64,000 nt of DNA from NCBI RefSeq assembly GCF_001043975.1, contig NZ_LABY01000009.1, positions 1 to 64,000 of the forward strand, written 5' to 3'. Below, piece after piece: positions 48,809 through 56,974 of this stretch. Made by a program: the position numbers and the translations under genes. Every line of letters begins with the position of its first letter. Within the stretch, counting starts at the first letter, position 1. The DNA is from Methylobacterium variabile (lineage in GTDB: Bacteria; Pseudomonadota; Alphaproteobacteria; Rhizobiales; Beijerinckiaceae). Under the pieces are notes generated by a model that saw nothing but the letters and a program-made list of their open reading frames with translations, was not told where the DNA came from and made no database searches.

Positions 48809-49132
48809 TCAGGGCCGCTTCCGCTTGTCGGATCCGCCGCCCATCATCATCATCGCGCCGACCATCAGCAGGCACGGGAGCAGGAACAACAGAAGCGTCC
48901 AGCTTCCGACCTGGGTGACGCTCGTCAGCCCTCCCCCTCCGCCGAAGAGCAGCGCACCGAGGACGACGCCGAGCAGGACGGCCAACATCATGGACATCGA
49001 CCCGCCGCCCATGCCGCAGCTGATGCCGCCGCGGGAGCGGGCTGACGGAACAGGCGACGGCGGAGTCGGGCCCGGCCCTTCGTTCCGCCGGGGAGCGAGC
49101 TTCGGCCCGTCGCCAGGATGGTGAGCACTCAT
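48809..49132 (-). CDS. Small Met/Gly-rich membrane protein
   Basis: 107 residues. A polar Pro-rich N-terminal third is followed by two hydrophobic helices (SMMLAVLLGVVLGALLFGG and SWTLLLFLLPCLLMVGAMMM) and a basic tail (SDKRKRP). Met clusters at the second helix end (MMMMGGG) could bind Cu(I). It sits between the Met-rich secreted protein and the cytochrome gene in the same direction. Confidence 0.6.
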   Translation of the reverse strand: MSAHHPGDGPKLAPRRNEGPGPTPPSPVPSARSRGGISCGMGGGSMSMMLAVLLGVVLGALLFGGGGGLTSVTQVGSWTLLLFLLPCLLMVGAMMMMGGGSDKRKRP

Positions 49133-49442
49133 CTTGAACTCCTTGGTTCGCGGAGGCGACCCCCCTGGAACGACATGCCCCGCCGGCTCCGGCGTCCTCC
49201 CGGCATGTCCAAAAAGGCCTCGACCGGCGGAGGTCAGGCCGGCCGAGGCAAGAGAGCGGGGCTGGCCACTGGGCCAGCCCCGCGCGGAGACCTCCCGGGA
49301 AGCCTCCGTCGCGACCCGCCGGGGCGTGACGGGCGGCGAACTCGTCTGCGGGTGCAACAAGAACGTGCAGCACTTCTGTGCCCGCTGTTCCTGGATCTCA
49401 GCCTGCCTCTGAACCAGACGGTTCAGACAGGCCTCAAGGACC
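49133..49442. other. Gap between small membrane and Met-rich genes
   Basis: About 310 bases. The minus-strand frame upstream of 49132 is open (GLFEPSGSEAG-type and KCCTFLLHPQTSS segments) but lacks a convincing start or family match. A pair of complementary runs around 49390-49440 (cctgcctctgaacc/ggttcagacaggc) can form a stem and may end transcription. Confidence 0.35.
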
Positions 49443-49709
49443 TCAGCCGCGCTTGTCCGGGGACGGCTGGCCGGGTCCGCCCTGGTTCTGCCGGTCCATC
49501 ATGGTCTGCATCATCTTGTTGCAGTTCTCCATCATCTTCGACATCTCCTGCATCATCGGCATGTTGCCGCCCTGCATCATGCCGCCCATCATACCCTTGT
49601 CCGAGTTGGTGGACGGGGACGTGGCAGTCTCGGCCGAGACGCCGGCGATGCCGGCAACAAGGGCCGCGCCGAGTACGGCGGCGGGCGCGAGCTTCGAGAT
49701 CTTCGACAT
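49443..49709 (-). CDS. Met-rich secreted protein
   Basis: 88 residues. Signal peptide (LAPAAVLGAALVAGIAGVSA), then a mature region with about 17 Met, often in pairs (GMMGGMMQGGNMPMMQEMSK, then MMENCNKMMQTMMDRQ). This points to Cu(I) binding in the periplasm. A relative with the same plan is at 59700. It is the fourth gene behind the SigF-type promoter at 51020. Confidence 0.7.
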   Translation of the reverse strand: MSKISKLAPAAVLGAALVAGIAGVSAETATSPSTNSDKGMMGGMMQGGNMPMMQEMSKMMENCNKMMQTMMDRQNQGGPGQPSPDKRG

Positions 49710-49754
49710 GGGTTGTCCTGTCGTCGGTGGGTTTCGGGTGGTTCCGCCCTTGCG

Positions 49755-50204
49755 CTACTCGCGCGGGAAGACCTTGGTATCGCCGTCCCCGATCCCGTAA
49801 ACCGTGAGCGACTCCGTCTTCTCACCGTCCGTGCCGGGCGAGCCTGGGGGCATGCCGGGCGGCGAGATGCCCTTGATGGCCGGGCGTACCGCCAGCACCG
49901 CCACGCCCTGCTTGGCTCGTTTCCCGACGAGCTCGAAGGCGTAGTCCTCGAGCGCGGCCGGCGCACCCGCCGCTTCGGGCTGCGTCCCCCCGCGCGGCAG
50001 CCAGCCGGTCAGGGCGACCGGAAGGTGGCCGGAGATCGCGCTTGGGACCGTCCAGGTCCAGCGCCCGAGCCCGTAGCCGAAACCCAGGGCGGACACGAGC
50101 ACGATCATGAAGAGAAGGATATTCACGATCCACGTGATCCGACCGCCGGAGGGGGCGGTCTCGAACTCCTCGACGTCACGGAACAGCGTGTTCTGATGCA
50201 TCAT
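49755..50204 (-). CDS. FixH-like membrane protein, second copy
   Basis: 149 residues. One membrane helix (ITWIVNILLFMIVLVSALGF) after a short cytoplasmic start, and an outward domain with DYAFELVGKRAKQGVAVLAV that mirrors the FixH-like fold start in the neighbouring gene. The ATG overlaps that gene's stop (ATGA). Likely partner of the next protein in the envelope; function unknown. Confidence 0.65.
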   Translation of the reverse strand: MMHQNTLFRDVEEFETAPSGGRITWIVNILLFMIVLVSALGFGYGLGRWTWTVPSAISGHLPVALTGWLPRGGTQPEAAGAPAALEDYAFELVGKRAKQGVAVLAVRPAIKGISPPGMPPGSPGTDGEKTESLTVYGIGDGDTKVFPRE

Positions 50205-50674
50205 GGCACTGCCTGCAGGACGAGCCTGCGCTGAATCGGGTTCGGATGCCCTGGGATCTTGGCCGCGAGCGTGAGCGCCCAAGCCCCCTCCATCGAGAGG
50301 TCAGTCTCGAAACGGTAGTAGCCGGGCATCGTATCGGCCTGGAGCTCCAGCGGAGCCGTCATCGCGGCCATCCCGTGAGGCGACATGTCGATGCGGCTGA
50401 TGAACAGGACCGCATCCGGAACCACCTTGCCGGTCCGCTCGTCGACGAGCCGGACCAGGATGGTCGTGCCGTACCCCTGTTTCACCTCGCGCTCGACGAG
50501 CTCGAAGGCGTAAGGGTCCGAAGAGCCGCGGCTGAAGGACGATGCAAGGGCGACGCCGGTGCCCACGAGAAGCAGAACCACGGCGAGAGCGCGCAGAAAT
50601 TGGAGGTGCCGCCGCGCGGGTGCGGCCGCGGCGCGCACTTCGGCCAGCGGAGGCGTGCGAGGTGGGACTCTCAA
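50201..50674 (-). CDS. FixH/YtkA-like periplasmic protein
   Basis: 157 residues. One N-terminal helix (LRALAVVLLLVGTGVALASS) and a beta-sandwich domain: AFELVEREVKQGYGTTILVR, RIDMSPHGMAAMTAPLELQA with the conserved H-G-M, and GYYRFETDLSMEGAWALTL. This fold occurs next to copper efflux RND pumps and cbb3 oxidase assembly genes. It overlaps both neighbours by 4 bases. Confidence 0.8.
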   Translation of the reverse strand: MRVPPRTPPLAEVRAAAAPARRHLQFLRALAVVLLLVGTGVALASSFSRGSSDPYAFELVEREVKQGYGTTILVRLVDERTGKVVPDAVLFISRIDMSPHGMAAMTAPLELQADTMPGYYRFETDLSMEGAWALTLAAKIPGHPNPIQRRLVLQAVP

Positions 50675-50964
50675 AACTCAGGCCCACCTGCAGTGCCGCC
50701 GAGGTTTTGCTGAGCCGGCAGGCGCTCCGGGAATCGGGCGTTGCCGCGTGTGCTGCTGCGGAAGTCTCGTCCCTGCAGGTCGCGCAGGCCACGCGTGCGG
50801 TTCAGGCTGCCTGCGAGGCTTCCGGTCGTCTCCGGATCACGCAAGGCGGGAGCGGGATACGGGGCGTGGAGGCGCGGGTCAGTCCGCGACTGCCAGGTGG
50901 GCGCGGCCGATGCCGTGCCGACGAAGGCCAGCGTCCCGAGAGCGATACCAACGAGGGGCTTCAT
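50671..50964 (-). CDS. Small secreted protein, first gene of the FixH-like operon
   Basis: 97 residues from the ATG at 50964. Signal peptide (MKPLVGIALGTLAFVGTASA), then a polar, Arg/Pro-rich chain with no cysteines (TDPRLHAPYPAPALRDPETT). Family unknown. It lies 56 bases after the SigF-type promoter at 51020-51047 and overlaps the next gene by 4 bases. Confidence 0.6.
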   Translation of the reverse strand: MKPLVGIALGTLAFVGTASAAPTWQSRTDPRLHAPYPAPALRDPETTGSLAGSLNRTRGLRDLQGRDFRSSTRGNARFPERLPAQQNLGGTAGGPEF

Positions 50965-51019
50965 GATCTTGTGCGCCGTTCTCCGAGGGAGCGCCATGGC
51001 TTCGGCGCCATTGCTCATG

Positions 51020-51047
51020 AGTTCGGGAGGCAAAATCTTTTCGTTAC
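51020..51047 (-). promoter_or_regulatory. SigF-type ECF promoter of the FixH-like operon
   Basis: Minus strand GTAACG (51047-51042), 16 bases, CGAACT (51025-51020), 56 bases before the start at 50964. Exact match to the pattern in front of sigF. Confidence 0.7.
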
Positions 51048-51123
51048 ATCAGGAGGTGCGGGATGCCCGGCACCTTCCCGTCAGCGCCGGAATGAACATC
51101 GGCACGCGCTGCCGATAGGCCGC

Positions 51124-51696
51124 TTAGCGGTCTCCGAACTCGGCGAGGAGGCGCTTCTCCTCACGTCGGGCGAGACCGACATGAAGCCAGACGATCACCG
51201 GCGACAGTAGCAGCGTCGGAATGGTCGGCCAGTGAATAAGCTGACCGAGGACAGCCAGGAACAGGCCGCCGTACTGCGGGTGCCGCATGCGAGCGTAGAT
51301 TCCAACGGTGAGCAGGCGCCCGCGCGCGCGGAGGACAGCTCGCCAGCCTTTGGCAATCAGGATCACACCTGTGATGACGAGCGCGTAGCCGGTGGCCATC
51401 TCGACCAGTGCGCCCGCAGGACCGTACCCCAGGAGCGTCGCCCAGAGATGTCCGCTGTCATGAACAAGCGGGATTGGGACATGCAGGAAGCTGGTCAGGA
51501 CGTAGATGGTCAGGGGAAACCCGTACATCTCCGTATAGAGCGCGATGATGAACGCCTGGACGGCGCCGACTCCAGCCCAGTCGCGCCAGGACTGGGGCGC
51601 AAGGAAGTGGTAAAGGGCCCAAGAGGCGATCACAATGGCGATGAGGGCGAGCGGCCAAAGTTCGCTCCAGTGCCATTCTTGCAAAGGCGTGTTCAT
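51124..51696 (-). CDS. Isoprenylcysteine carboxyl methyltransferase-like membrane protein
   Basis: 190 residues from the ATG at 51696. Four or five helices and the C-terminal SAM-binding signature of the ICMT/PEMT group: GIYARMRHPQYGGLFLAVLG and a final REEKRLLAEFGDR. In bacteria such proteins modify lipids or are of unknown role and often sit in metal and cytochrome clusters. Confidence 0.75.
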   Translation of the reverse strand: MNTPLQEWHWSELWPLALIAIVIASWALYHFLAPQSWRDWAGVGAVQAFIIALYTEMYGFPLTIYVLTSFLHVPIPLVHDSGHLWATLLGYGPAGALVEMATGYALVITGVILIAKGWRAVLRARGRLLTVGIYARMRHPQYGGLFLAVLGQLIHWPTIPTLLLSPVIVWLHVGLARREEKRLLAEFGDR

Positions 51697-51826
51697 TGCA
51701 CTCCGCCGAACAAGAGTGAAATCATGACGCACTCACGCCCGTGAACTCCGTAGCGGCGGCAGGCGTACGATCTTGATCCGGCACTCTGCCGAACGCATCG
51801 AGGGGCCGCCTCTCCCAACAGGCGGT

Positions 51827-52450
51827 CTACCAGCGCAGCAGCTGCGGTCCGAGGAGCGCACCAGCAAGAGAGCAGAGAGCGATGGTTCCTCCATGCCAGA
51901 GCGCGATGAACGGAATGCTGTCGTCCTTGCAGTGGAGTACGTAGCCTAGAGCGCTCACTGCTCCCGCAGCCTGGCCTACCATCGCTCCGGTCAGTACGAG
52001 GTCGGTCGGTGCGCCGATCCGTCGGACCATCCACATCAGGGCTGCGAAGGGCACGATGGCAATGACCGGAACGGACAGGAGGCATTCGAGCCACATGTCG
52101 CCGGCGATCATCCCGTGCCAGTGCGCCGGCGGCGCGAGGGCGAGGCTCAGGGCCGCCAGGAGCATGATCACGGCGAAGGGCAGCGCGGCGACGCCGAGCC
52201 GCACCCGGCGCTCGCCGCCGGGCCGGGCGAGCTTGCTCAAGTACCACAGGGCCAGGCCGCCGACCGTGGCCGCGAAGGCCACCTTGACGATGAAGAAGAC
52301 GGGCGCCCTGCCCTCGGCGAGGTCCGGCCGCACGCCCAATGTCAGCAAGACGAGGCACAACGACCCGCAGCGCCGAGCGAGGCCGCGAAGCCGATCCAGC
52401 GTGCCAGGCGGGGGCTCCTGGCGGGCTCGCCGGCGAAGCTGTGGTGGACG
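51827..52450 (-). pseudogene. nrsF: nrsF (DUF1109) second copy, frameshifted
   Basis: The frame from 52360 encodes most of an NrsF anti-sigma factor: LVLLTLGVRPDLAEG, MWLECLLSVPVIAIVPFAAL and GYVLHCKDDSIPFIALWHGG, keeping both conserved cysteines. The N-terminal part (SPRLARWIGFAASLGAAG) is in the next frame; one G seems lost from a G run near 52365. Upstream it is fused to an rpoH stump, with no sigF gene in between. Compare the intact gene at 55522. Confidence 0.75.
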
Positions 52451-52524
52451 GACCGACGGTCCACTAACATTCCAACCGGGCCACTCCGTGGGGGCTGATC
52501 AACGAGCCAGTGCCCGGGCTCGCG

Positions 52525-52659
52525 GTCACCGGCATCGCACCAGGCTTTCGCCAGGGTGAACTCCTCCGATGGTTCCAGCATCGGGAACTTGCGGATCTCA
52601 TCGAGGCAGCGAGGCGGAATCCCGAACCCAAGCGAGACCGACAAGGCGGTGTTCCGCAT
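52525..52659 (-). pseudogene. rpoH: rpoH stump (first 45 codons)
   Basis: Encodes FGIPPRCLDEIRKFPMLEPS and EEFTLAKAWCDAGDRE, aligned with the start of the rpoH at 2089 (FGIPPRYLDEIRRFPMLEPT). Homology stops near 52525 and the frame continues into the nrsF remnant. It marks the end of module 2, where a deletion removed the rest of rpoH. Confidence 0.8.
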
Positions 52660-52711
52660 AATGGAGCCACTGATGTACCTCGGGCAAGAAGCGGGGTCGG
52701 TTGAGGTCGGC

Positions 52712-52942
52712 TCACTGTCGGTCGCGGCCCCGACGGTTCGTGTTCTCCCGATAACGGATGCCGTTGATAGAACCCGTCGAGTTCACGTCCAGATTGGCGT
52801 TGGTATGCACAGCAATGGAATGCCGCCTGTTTAACTCGTATATCTTGATAACATCTATACCGTTCGGGCCAGCGATAGCGCCGTGCGGTTTTGCCATCGT
52901 GATAGCTGCGGTAAGAGCGAGTATTACTGCTGAAGATTTCAT
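52712..52942 (-). CDS. Small secreted protein of the sigma module (copy 2)
   Basis: 76 residues, same length as its paralogue at 1805. Signal peptide (MKSSAVILALTAAITMAKPH, cleavage near AIA), then GPNGIDVIKIYELNRRHSIA and a basic end RRGRDRQ. The local sequence is visibly less GC-rich than its surroundings. It is intact although the following rpoH is not. Confidence 0.6.
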   Translation of the reverse strand: MKSSAVILALTAAITMAKPHGAIAGPNGIDVIKIYELNRRHSIAVHTNANLDVNSTGSINGIRYRENTNRRGRDRQ

Positions 52943-53187
52943 GGCTATCAAACCTACTTGTGAGTCTCGAACTGCATACTGAATTGAGGCACCGCTTGCG
53001 AAGAGAGCCAATGCCGGTCTGAACACTTCTCAAGCAGATGATGCCAAGACGCGGCACGGCGGCATGCCAGGCTTCGACCCGGCGGCAGCTCCTTCGAACC
53101 CACGATGGCGGGCAGGCGCGGTTCTCGTGTTCAACCCCGGCGGAGCTGGCGTCGGCGGCTCAAACCAACTCGGACCGTTGCATTGCG

Positions 53188-53409
53188 TCAGAAGTGCGCG
53201 CCGAGCCGTGCCGACTGACGGGTCGCGGGGCGGCGGGGCGCGACGTTGACCGACCCTGTGGTCCGGACGGCGTCCGGTGCTCCGAGGTTGCGGGGCGCCG
53301 TCTGGTGCGCCCCAGGCCAGAAGCGAAGCGGGACATTGTCCCTCCACCCGGCAAGGGCGTAACCCGGCAGCCCGGCGGTCATGTAGATACCGGTGAAAAA
53401 GGGGATCAT
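53188..53409 (-). CDS. Small protein of the duplicated sigma module (copy 2)
   Basis: 73 residues, paralogue of the ORF at 1366 (shared ALAG, NVPLRF, PRNL.APD, VAPRRPA). The C-terminus is shorter than copy 1 and ends soon after the conserved part. The start is 59 bases after its SigF-type promoter, as in copy 1. Confidence 0.45.
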   Translation of the reverse strand: MIPFFTGIYMTAGLPGYALAGWRDNVPLRFWPGAHQTAPRNLGAPDAVRTTGSVNVAPRRPATRQSARLGAHF

Positions 53410-53467
53410 CTTGATCCTCGTGGCGAGACTCTGTTGTTTGACTTGGAGCTTGCCGCTCCTGTCCTTG

Positions 53468-53495
53468 ATTTCGGATATCCCGCTGAAGTCGTTAC
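53468..53495 (-). promoter_or_regulatory. SigF-type ECF promoter, module 2
   Basis: Minus strand GTAACG (53495-53490), 16 bases, CGAAAT (53473-53468). The surrounding sequence (ACGTRRAAAAATTTCGRGG before, CAAGRACRGGAGC after) is also shared with module 1, showing the two regions descend from one duplication. Confidence 0.7.
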
Positions 53496-53608
53496 AGCAC
53501 CCTCGAAATTTTTACGTGGCCCAGCCGGTGCGCGAGAGCCACCGCAATCGCCCCTCGGCGGGGACCGCTCCTCCGCCCGAGGCGAGGATGCGCACGTTCG
53601 GGCAGGCC

Positions 53609-53980
53609 CTAATCCCCGGTTCGGGGCGGGGAGAACAGGTAGAACCCGTCACGGCTGGTCGCCTTCCGTGCCGATGCTGCCTTGAAGCCCGGCGGCATGA
53701 AGCCTCGCTTGCCGAGGGTGCCCCGGAACTGCCACGCCGCACCTGTGAGGAAGTCCGGGATCGGGAGGCTTGTCGGCACCGCGCAGAACAGATCCCGGGC
53801 GAACCGGGCCTGGAAGATGACGTAGGTCCGCTTCGGTGGCTTCGCCTGATCCCGAGCGCCCTCGGCGAGCGGCGCGACGCAGTCCCCAGGCCCGGTGGGG
53901 CGTTCCCGCGAACCGGGGTCTCCGCGGTCCGCGCCCATTCCCCTCGGCGGGCCCATGCGCACCCGAACCACTCCGCTCAT
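53609..53980 (-). CDS. Hypothetical protein behind a SigF-type promoter
   Basis: Up to 123 residues if the ATG at 53980 is used; a GTG at 54115 would add 45. The first half is low-complexity Gly/Arg/Pro. The C-terminal half has ordered character (KRTYVIFQARFARDLFCAVP, then PIPDFLTGAAWQFRGTLG and SRDGFYLFSPP), suggesting a real conserved domain I cannot name. It lies downstream of the promoter at 54148. Confidence 0.45.
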   Translation of the reverse strand: MSGVVRVRMGPPRGMGADRGDPGSRERPTGPGDCVAPLAEGARDQAKPPKRTYVIFQARFARDLFCAVPTSLPIPDFLTGAAWQFRGTLGKRGFMPPGFKAASARKATSRDGFYLFSPPRTGD

Positions 53981-54147
53981 GCCCAGCCAGGTATCGGCAG
54001 CCCTCGGCGAGGGGGGCGCCGCGTGTCGCGCGCTGGCGCGGAAGCGCGACCGGTGCGCTCCGCAGCCATGAGGACCGTATCGGCCTGAGTGGTAAGAAGC
54101 CGCAATGCCCCTCACGAACCGCCGGCGCCATCCGATCCATGGTGCCT

Positions 54148-54175
54148 AGTTCGGAGGCGGCGAACCCTTCGTTAC
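54148..54175 (-). promoter_or_regulatory. SigF-type ECF promoter upstream of a hypothetical gene
   Basis: Minus strand GTAACG (54175-54170), 16 bases, CGAACT (54153-54148). It points to the hypothetical gene at 53609. Confidence 0.65.
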
Positions 54176-54286
54176 AACATGGGCTGCACGGGCGACGCCC
54201 GCTGTCCGTCACATCTCACTTGACCATGCGCGGCAAACCGGTCGCCCAGCCGGTGCACGCCCTTTCGGGGCATCCCGCGACCTGTC

Positions 54287-54640
54287 ATGCTGGGACGAAT
54301 GTCCTGGCTTCGGTCCCGTTCCGTCTGCGCGTGGTTCCTGACCCTCGCCTTTGTGGCCGGGTTCGCGCTGCATGGCGTCCAGGCCGCGCACATGAAAGCA
54401 TTCCTGCCCGTGGCCGCGATGCAGGTGCCGATGCCCGACGGCTGCGACGGATGTGACGAGGGAGGGAAGGCCGCCGCGGCCTGCTCACTGCTGTGCGCCG
54501 GTTTCGTCGCCATCGCACCGGCGGCGTTCGGCTCCCGGAGCGCCGGGGCCTCGTTCGGGTATGCGCTCGCGGATGTCGCGGGCGCGAGCCTGCAAGGACC
54601 GCCCGATCCCTTGCCGCCAAAGAGCTCCGTCCTGAACTAG
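54287..54640 (+). CDS. Putative secreted Cys-containing small protein
   Basis: 117 residues. N-terminal membrane or signal segment (SVCAWFLTLAFVAGFALHGV), a mature cysteine motif CDGCDEGGKAAAACSLLCAG, then a Gly/Ala-rich part. The plan (signal, two C-x2-C-like clusters, about 120 residues) resembles DUF2946-type proteins found beside metal-efflux genes; I am not sure of that assignment. Confidence 0.5.
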   Translation: MLGRMSWLRSRSVCAWFLTLAFVAGFALHGVQAAHMKAFLPVAAMQVPMPDGCDGCDEGGKAAAACSLLCAGFVAIAPAAFGSRSAGASFGYALADVAGASLQGPPDPLPPKSSVLN

Positions 54641-54923
54641 GCGCGTCGGCCAACTGGCGCGCTCGTAGCCGCGCTTCCGGCGACGACAGCCGCAGCAGGC
54701 TTGTGCCTGGACCCCTCGGCGAGTGGCCGGCCCCTACAATCTTCCAGGACGAGATTGGATGTCATCCCACGGTGACCCGGCCCATTGCCGGCTGCCCTCG
54801 TCGCGCACCTGCGCGGTCAACCTCTCCCTTCGTGGCCCGGCGCCCGACCCGAGCCATCAGGCGGTGGTCCGGGCCGGAAGCCGCCATGACTTGGCCCCGC
54901 CGCCATCGCGCCGGCAGGCAACT

Positions 54924-54951
54924 GTAACCGTTCAGGCAGGCCTCCCGAACT
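54924..54951 (+). promoter_or_regulatory. SigF-type ECF promoter of sigF (autoregulation)
   Basis: GTAACC (54924-54929), 16 bases, CGAACT (54946-54951), 16 bases before the sigF start. ECF genes usually read their own promoter, so this site is the best guide to the sequence this sigma factor recognises. Confidence 0.75.
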
Positions 54952-54967
54952 TCGTGGGGAGTGCACG

Positions 54968-55525
54968 ATGATTGCCAGTGAAGCAGAACTCAGGGGCCTG
55001 ATGAGGGCCAGCCTGGATGGCGATGCGGCCGCGTACCGGGTGGTTCTCGACCGACTCAGCCGGCATCTGCGCGCCTATTACCGTAGTAGGCTTGCCCGCA
55101 TCGGGCGCAGCCAGTCCGAGGCGGAGGACCTCGTGCAGGACACGCTGATGGCGATCCATACGCGTCGGCATACCTACGACGTGGACCAGCCGTTCACCCC
55201 TTGGGTGCAGGCCATTGCCCGCTACAAGCTGATCGACCACCTGCGCCATACGCGCGCCTCGATGGCCGAGGTGCCCATCGAGGATGCAAGCGACTTCGCG
55301 GCGCAGGACGACCATGCCGGCGCGGAGAGCGCGCATGACTTGGATCGGCTTCTGGCCAAGCTGCCCGAGAAGATGCGGCGCGCGATCCGCTACGTGAAGC
55401 TCGACGGGTTGAGCGTCGCCGAGGCTGCCAGCCGAACCGGCATGTCGGAATCCGCCATCAAGGTCAGCGTCCACCGTGGCCTCAAGGCCATGGCGTCCGC
55501 GATCAGCCAAGGAAGGGCACGATGA
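54968..55525 (+). CDS. sigF: ECF RNA polymerase sigma factor, SigF type
   Basis: 185 residues. Region 2 reads YRSRLARIGRSQSEAEDLVQ and LMAIHTRRHTYDVDQPFTPW; region 4 reads KLDGLSVAEAASRTGMSESA followed by IKVSVHRGLKAMA. The gene overlaps a downstream NrsF (DUF1109) gene by 4 bases. In Caulobacter the SigF/NrsF pair answers to chromate and cadmium and uses a GTAACC/CGAA-type promoter, which matches the site at 54924. Assignment to this ECF group is by context and promoter. Confidence 0.88.
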   Translation: MIASEAELRGLMRASLDGDAAAYRVVLDRLSRHLRAYYRSRLARIGRSQSEAEDLVQDTLMAIHTRRHTYDVDQPFTPWVQAIARYKLIDHLRHTRASMAEVPIEDASDFAAQDDHAGAESAHDLDRLLAKLPEKMRRAIRYVKLDGLSVAEAASRTGMSESAIKVSVHRGLKAMASAISQGRAR

Positions 55526-56166
55526 GAACGAGCGAGCTGATCGAGATGCTCAGCACGAACATCGAGCCGACCGACCGCCGTCGGCTCAAGCGCGGCCTCG
55601 GCCTCGCCGCGGCGCTCGGAGCGGGGGCGGCGCTCTGCGTCGCGCTTCTGTCGCTCGGGGTGCGGCCGGACCTCCACCATCCCGGAGTGCTCGGCTTCCT
55701 GCTCCTGAAGGTCGCCTTCGGCGCCGGCACCGTCGTCCTGGCCTGTTGGCTGTTGACGAAGGTCGCGCGCCCGGGCGGCGAGACCAGGATCCGGACCTGG
55801 GTCGCCGCGGCGCCATTCTTCGGCGTCATGCTGCTGGCCGCGCTCAGCCTGGCCTCGGCGCCGAGCTCGCACTGGGACAGGATGCTCGTCGGACACATGT
55901 GGCTGGAGTGCCTCGTGTCGATCCCGATCATCGCCGTGCTGCCCTTCGCCGCCCTGGTCTGGGCCGTCCGCCGGTTCGCCGCCCCGACCGACCTCGTGCG
56001 GACGGGCGCGCTCGCCGGGCTGGCCGCCGGGGGGATCAGCGCGATGGGGTACGCCCTTCACTGCATGGACGACTCGGTCCCGTTCGTGGCGCTCTGGTAC
56101 GGCGGCACCATCGCGTTCTGCACCCTCGCCGGCGGCCTGCTCGGCCCGCGACTGCTGCGCTGGTGA
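55522..56166 (+). CDS. nrsF: Anti-sigma factor NrsF (DUF1109)
   Basis: 214 residues, six membrane helices. A short cytoplasmic N-terminus (MRTSELIEMLSTNIEPTDRR) would hold the sigma factor. Two conserved cysteines near residues 128 and 180 (MWLECLVSIP, YALHCMDDSVP) are in the places required for metal sensing in the Caulobacter protein. Heavy metals or redox change would release SigF. Confidence 0.9.
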   Translation: MRTSELIEMLSTNIEPTDRRRLKRGLGLAAALGAGAALCVALLSLGVRPDLHHPGVLGFLLLKVAFGAGTVVLACWLLTKVARPGGETRIRTWVAAAPFFGVMLLAALSLASAPSSHWDRMLVGHMWLECLVSIPIIAVLPFAALVWAVRRFAAPTDLVRTGALAGLAAGGISAMGYALHCMDDSVPFVALWYGGTIAFCTLAGGLLGPRLLRW

Positions 56167-56449
56167 TCCGCGCGGCCGGACGGTCACGCGAGCGTGGGTT
56201 CGGGAACAGGGTCCTTCGACGAGGTCGCCATGGCTGATCCGGGGCCCGCGCCTGCCGACCTCTTGAGCCGTCCTGCACCGGCCGTGCGGATCACGGGCAC
56301 GTTCGCCCATGCTCCCTTTTCCGGAAGGGCGGCCTGCGCGCCCGTGATCATCTCATCGGGACAGAGGCGGTTGCCCGCTCCCGCCCCTACGAAACGCCTG
56401 ATCTACCGACCTGGGATGCCGTCCCTGCACCGGCATCGATGATGGAGGT

Positions 56450-56974
56450 TTGGATGCCGCCACGTGCGCTGTCGAGACGTTCGGCGAGGAGGGCCCCCCG
56501 GTGGCCGCCGTCCTCGGCCTACCCGCGCTCGCCCACGACTACAAGGTCGGGATGCTCGCCGGCGCGAGCCCTTGGGCTCGGGCGACACCGCCGGGGGGCA
56601 CGGTCGGCGCCGGCCATCTCTCCATCGAGAGCCGGAGTGCGCGAGCCGAACGCCTCGTCGGAGCGACCTCGCCGGTCGCGGGGCATGTCGAGCTCCACGC
56701 CATGACGGTGGAGAACGGCGCCATGCGCATGCGTCCTCTCGACGACGGTCTGGAGGTCGCGCCGGGGGGACATGTCGAGATCAAGCCGGGAGGCTATCAC
56801 CTCATGTTCGTGGACCGGAAGCAGCCGCTGCGCGAGGGCGAGCACGTGCCGCTGACGCTGGAGATCCGCAAGGCGGGCATGGTCGACGTGGGACCCGTCG
56901 TCGAGCGGGTCGAGGCCTCGGCGCCCACCGGCCGCGGACGCCAGGCCGGCCCCGATGGGGACCGGACGCGGTGA
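56450..56974 (+). CDS. PCuAC-type periplasmic copper chaperone
   Basis: 174 residues, TTG start at 56450 uncertain. After a signal-like stretch (VAAVLGLPALAHD) the mature domain begins YKVGMLAGASPWARATPPGG. Copper ligands fit the H-M...M...H-M pattern: VELHAMTVENGAMRMRPL and GGYHLMFVDRKQPL. A disordered Arg-rich tail follows. It delivers Cu(I), in many bacteria to cytochrome oxidase together with SCO, which is the next gene and overlaps by 4 bases. Confidence 0.82.
   Translation: MDAATCAVETFGEEGPPVAAVLGLPALAHDYKVGMLAGASPWARATPPGGTVGAGHLSIESRSARAERLVGATSPVAGHVELHAMTVENGAMRMRPLDDGLEVAPGGHVEIKPGGYHLMFVDRKQPLREGEHVPLTLEIRKAGMVDVGPVVERVEASAPTGRGRQAGPDGDRTR

Noticed and set aside
56229-56442. A short plus-strand ORF between nrsF and the PCuAC gene
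   Set aside because: No ribosome site, signal peptide or motif; composition is like shadow frames nearby.
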